Assembly: GCF_009834025.1 (NCBI RefSeq)
Contig: NZ_CP047156.1
Coordinates: 434,001 to 498,000 of the forward strand
Direction: 5' to 3'
Source: Epidermidibacterium keratini
GTDB taxonomy: Bacteria; Actinomycetota; Actinomycetes; Mycobacteriales; Antricoccaceae
Length of the DNA stretch: 64,000 nucleotides
Positions 62,900 through 64,000 of this stretch are shown here, piece by piece. The notes beneath the pieces were generated by a model. That model was not told where the DNA came from, did not search any database, and worked only from the letters and a program-made list of their open reading frames with translations. The translations under genes and the position numbers were made by a program. Positions within the stretch are counted from its first letter, which is position 1. The number at the start of each line of letters is the position of its first letter.

Positions 62900-64000
62900 T
62901 CTCGTTGACCAGCTTGACCACCGTGCGGCCTTCGTAATAGTCGATCCTCGAAAGCGAGCACAAGTCGAGGTTGATCCGGCCCGCGGCCTTGGCGCTACCG
63001 AGCGCCTCGCCGAGTAGCGACTTGATCGGGGTGACGTGGGTGACGACCAGCACCCGCTGATCGGCGTACTCGCGAAGCAGTGAGTTGCGCAGATCAGCGA
63101 CCCGCTCGAGGCACTGCGCCTGGCTCTCGCCACCGGGCGGGGCCGCATCGGGCGAACCGAGCCATGTCCCGAACGCATCGCCGGCGGCCCGGCGCGCTTC
63201 ATCGAACGTCAGCCCTTCCCAGTCGCCGAAGTCGATCTCGCGCAGCCGTTCGTCGACCTTGACCGGTACGCCGAGCGCCTGGCCGACAGCCTGCGCGGTC
63301 TGCTGAGCGCGACGCAGCGGTGAGCTGAGCACGGCGGAGATCTGCCCGGCCTCGATCGAGTCGGCTACCCGGCTCGCCGCGGCCGCTGCCTGCTGCTCGC
63401 CCTTGGGTGTGAGCGGCAAGTCGGTGCGGCCGCTAAAGCGCCTTTCCAGACTCTGCTCTGTCTCACCGTGGCGCAGCAGCACCAGGCTCAGCTTTGGCGG
63501 CGGGCCGGGGGCTGCGGTGACGAGGTTTGGCCGCGCCGACGCAACTTCTCTCGGATCGAGCGCAACTTCTCTCGGATCGGCGGAATTAACGCTCGGATCG
63601 GCGGAAACAACGCTCGGATCGGCGGAATTAACGCTCGGATCGGGGGAAATAACGTTCGGATCTGGGGGGTTTGGGGGTGGGGTGTCGGGGATGCGGTCGA
63701 CCGAGGAGCGGTTGTCCATCGCCTCGTTGGCGAGCGCATCGGCAGCCGCGTTTTCCAGGCGAGGGATCCAGTGCAGCTCGACCCGGGCAAACTCATCCAG
63801 CAGCCGCCGGGCCTGCAGCGCCAGCGGTTGCAGCGTGGCGTTCTTGATCTTCCAGCGCCCGCTCATCTGCTCGACGACGAGCTTGGAGTCCATCCGCACG
63901 TCCAGCTCGTCGATGTCGAGCTCGCGCGCGGCTTCTAGCGCGGCAATCAGCCCGCGGTACTCCGCGACGTTGTTGGTGGCGGTGCCGATGTACTCCGCCC
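62877..64000 (-). CDS. RNase H/histidine-phosphatase fusion, 5'-truncated by window
   Basis: Two-domain protein of the Rv2228c type. The frame is open to the window edge, where it reads EYIGTATNNVAEYRGLIAAL, then RMDSKLVVEQMSG and ENAAADALANEA: an RNase HI domain whose start lies outside. A ~45-residue linker of six heptapeptides ([42 protein letters not shown]) is coded by a 21-bp repeat array. The phosphatase domain has the catalytic LVLLRHGETEQSLERRFSG and VLVVTHVTPIKSLLGEAL. In mycobacteria the fusion has RNase H and alpha-ribazole phosphatase activity (established knowledge). Confidence 0.93.
   Translation of the reverse strand, partial: AEYIGTATNNVAEYRGLIAALEAARELDIDELDVRMDSKLVVEQMSGRWKIKNATLQPLALQARRLLDEFARVELHWIPRLENAAADALANEAMDNRSSVDRIPDTPPPNPPDPNVISPDPSVNSADPSVVSADPSVNSADPREVALDPREVASARPNLVTAAPGPPPKLSLVLLRHGETEQSLERRFSGRTDLPLTPKGEQQAAAAASRVADSIEAGQISAVLSSPLRRAQQTAQAVGQALGVPVKVDERLREIDFGDWEGLTFDEARRAAGDAFGTWLGSPDAAPPGGESQAQCLERVADLRNSLLREYADQRVLVVTHVTPIKSLLGEALGSAKAAGRINLDLCSLSRIDYYEGRTVVKLVNEISHLGSL
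63541..63668 (-). repeat. ATCCGA tandem array F (6 units, 21 bp), inside a coding region
   Basis: GAT of CTCGGAT recurs at 63554, 63575, 63596, 63617, 63638 and 63659 without deviation. It lies exactly in the linker between the RNase H and phosphatase domains and keeps the frame. Confidence 0.97.

Overview
The window is high-GC DNA with a typical actinobacterial gene set: a qcrB/ctaC/ctaF respiratory cluster, two glutamine synthetases with glnE, DUF3043 and DUF4191 proteins, and a combined RNase H/phosphatase. From memory, the backbone (qcrB, ctaC, asnB, erpA, glycerate kinase, gcvT, aminopeptidase, sucB, lipB, lipA, DUF4191, RDD, glnA1, glnE, glnA2, RNase H/phosphatase) follows the order of the Mycobacterium tuberculosis Rv2196-Rv2228c region, with many insertions. 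The sequence alone does not support a genus.

Layout. 1-12.8 kb: cytochrome bc1 and cytochrome oxidase subunits, a Cys-rich DsbA-like protein, a truncated DinB gene, a nucleoside hydrolase, asnB, a stand-alone LigD-type polymerase, a thiolase, erpA, a glycerate kinase and a GNAT protein. 12.8-20.4 kb: a universal stress protein, a tctCBA tricarboxylate transporter operon, DUF3043, gcvT and a leucyl aminopeptidase. 20.5-31.5 kb: lipoate metabolism (sucB with two lipoyl domains, lipB, lipA), a kinase-like membrane protein, a MarR pair, and leuS behind what looks like a leucine leader-peptide attenuator. 31.5-37.9 kb: a metal exporter with its ArsR regulator, DUF4191, cupin, RDD and glnA1 genes, and a TetR gene with two matching operators. 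37.9-49.8 kb: accessory metabolism, with a frameshifted AcoR-like regulator, a VOC protein, an esterase plus Baeyer-Villiger monooxygenase pair, lpd, two hydrolases, a TetR regulator, a sirtuin and a nuclease-like DUF559 gene. 49.9-57.9 kb: the nitrogen operon glnA2-amidotransferase-glnE, an acyl-CoA synthetase and an L,D-transpeptidase. 58-64 kb: a BtuF-like protein, an RNB ribonuclease, a SPOR-like small protein, RNase P RNA, a helical protein, a TauE-type permease, and the RNase H/phosphatase gene cut by the window end.

The most unusual signal is a family of short tandem repeats built on the core ATCCGA(G/A). It occurs at six places between 23.4 and 63.7 kb. In four arrays the period is exactly 21 bp. 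Two of these lie inside genes, where they add seven-residue units of the type DPxxxxx to linkers. The other four sit at gene ends or in promoter regions, and their edges often coincide with TAA stop codons. Two 22-bp arrays in opposite orientation bracket the DUF559 gene like a cassette.

A second recurring signal is a TANNNT box 6-7 nt before the start codon of about a dozen genes that lack a Shine-Dalgarno sequence, which suggests many leaderless mRNAs. One of these drives the proposed leucine leader peptide of leuS. Likely GlnR boxes before glnA1 and glnA2 tie the nitrogen genes together.
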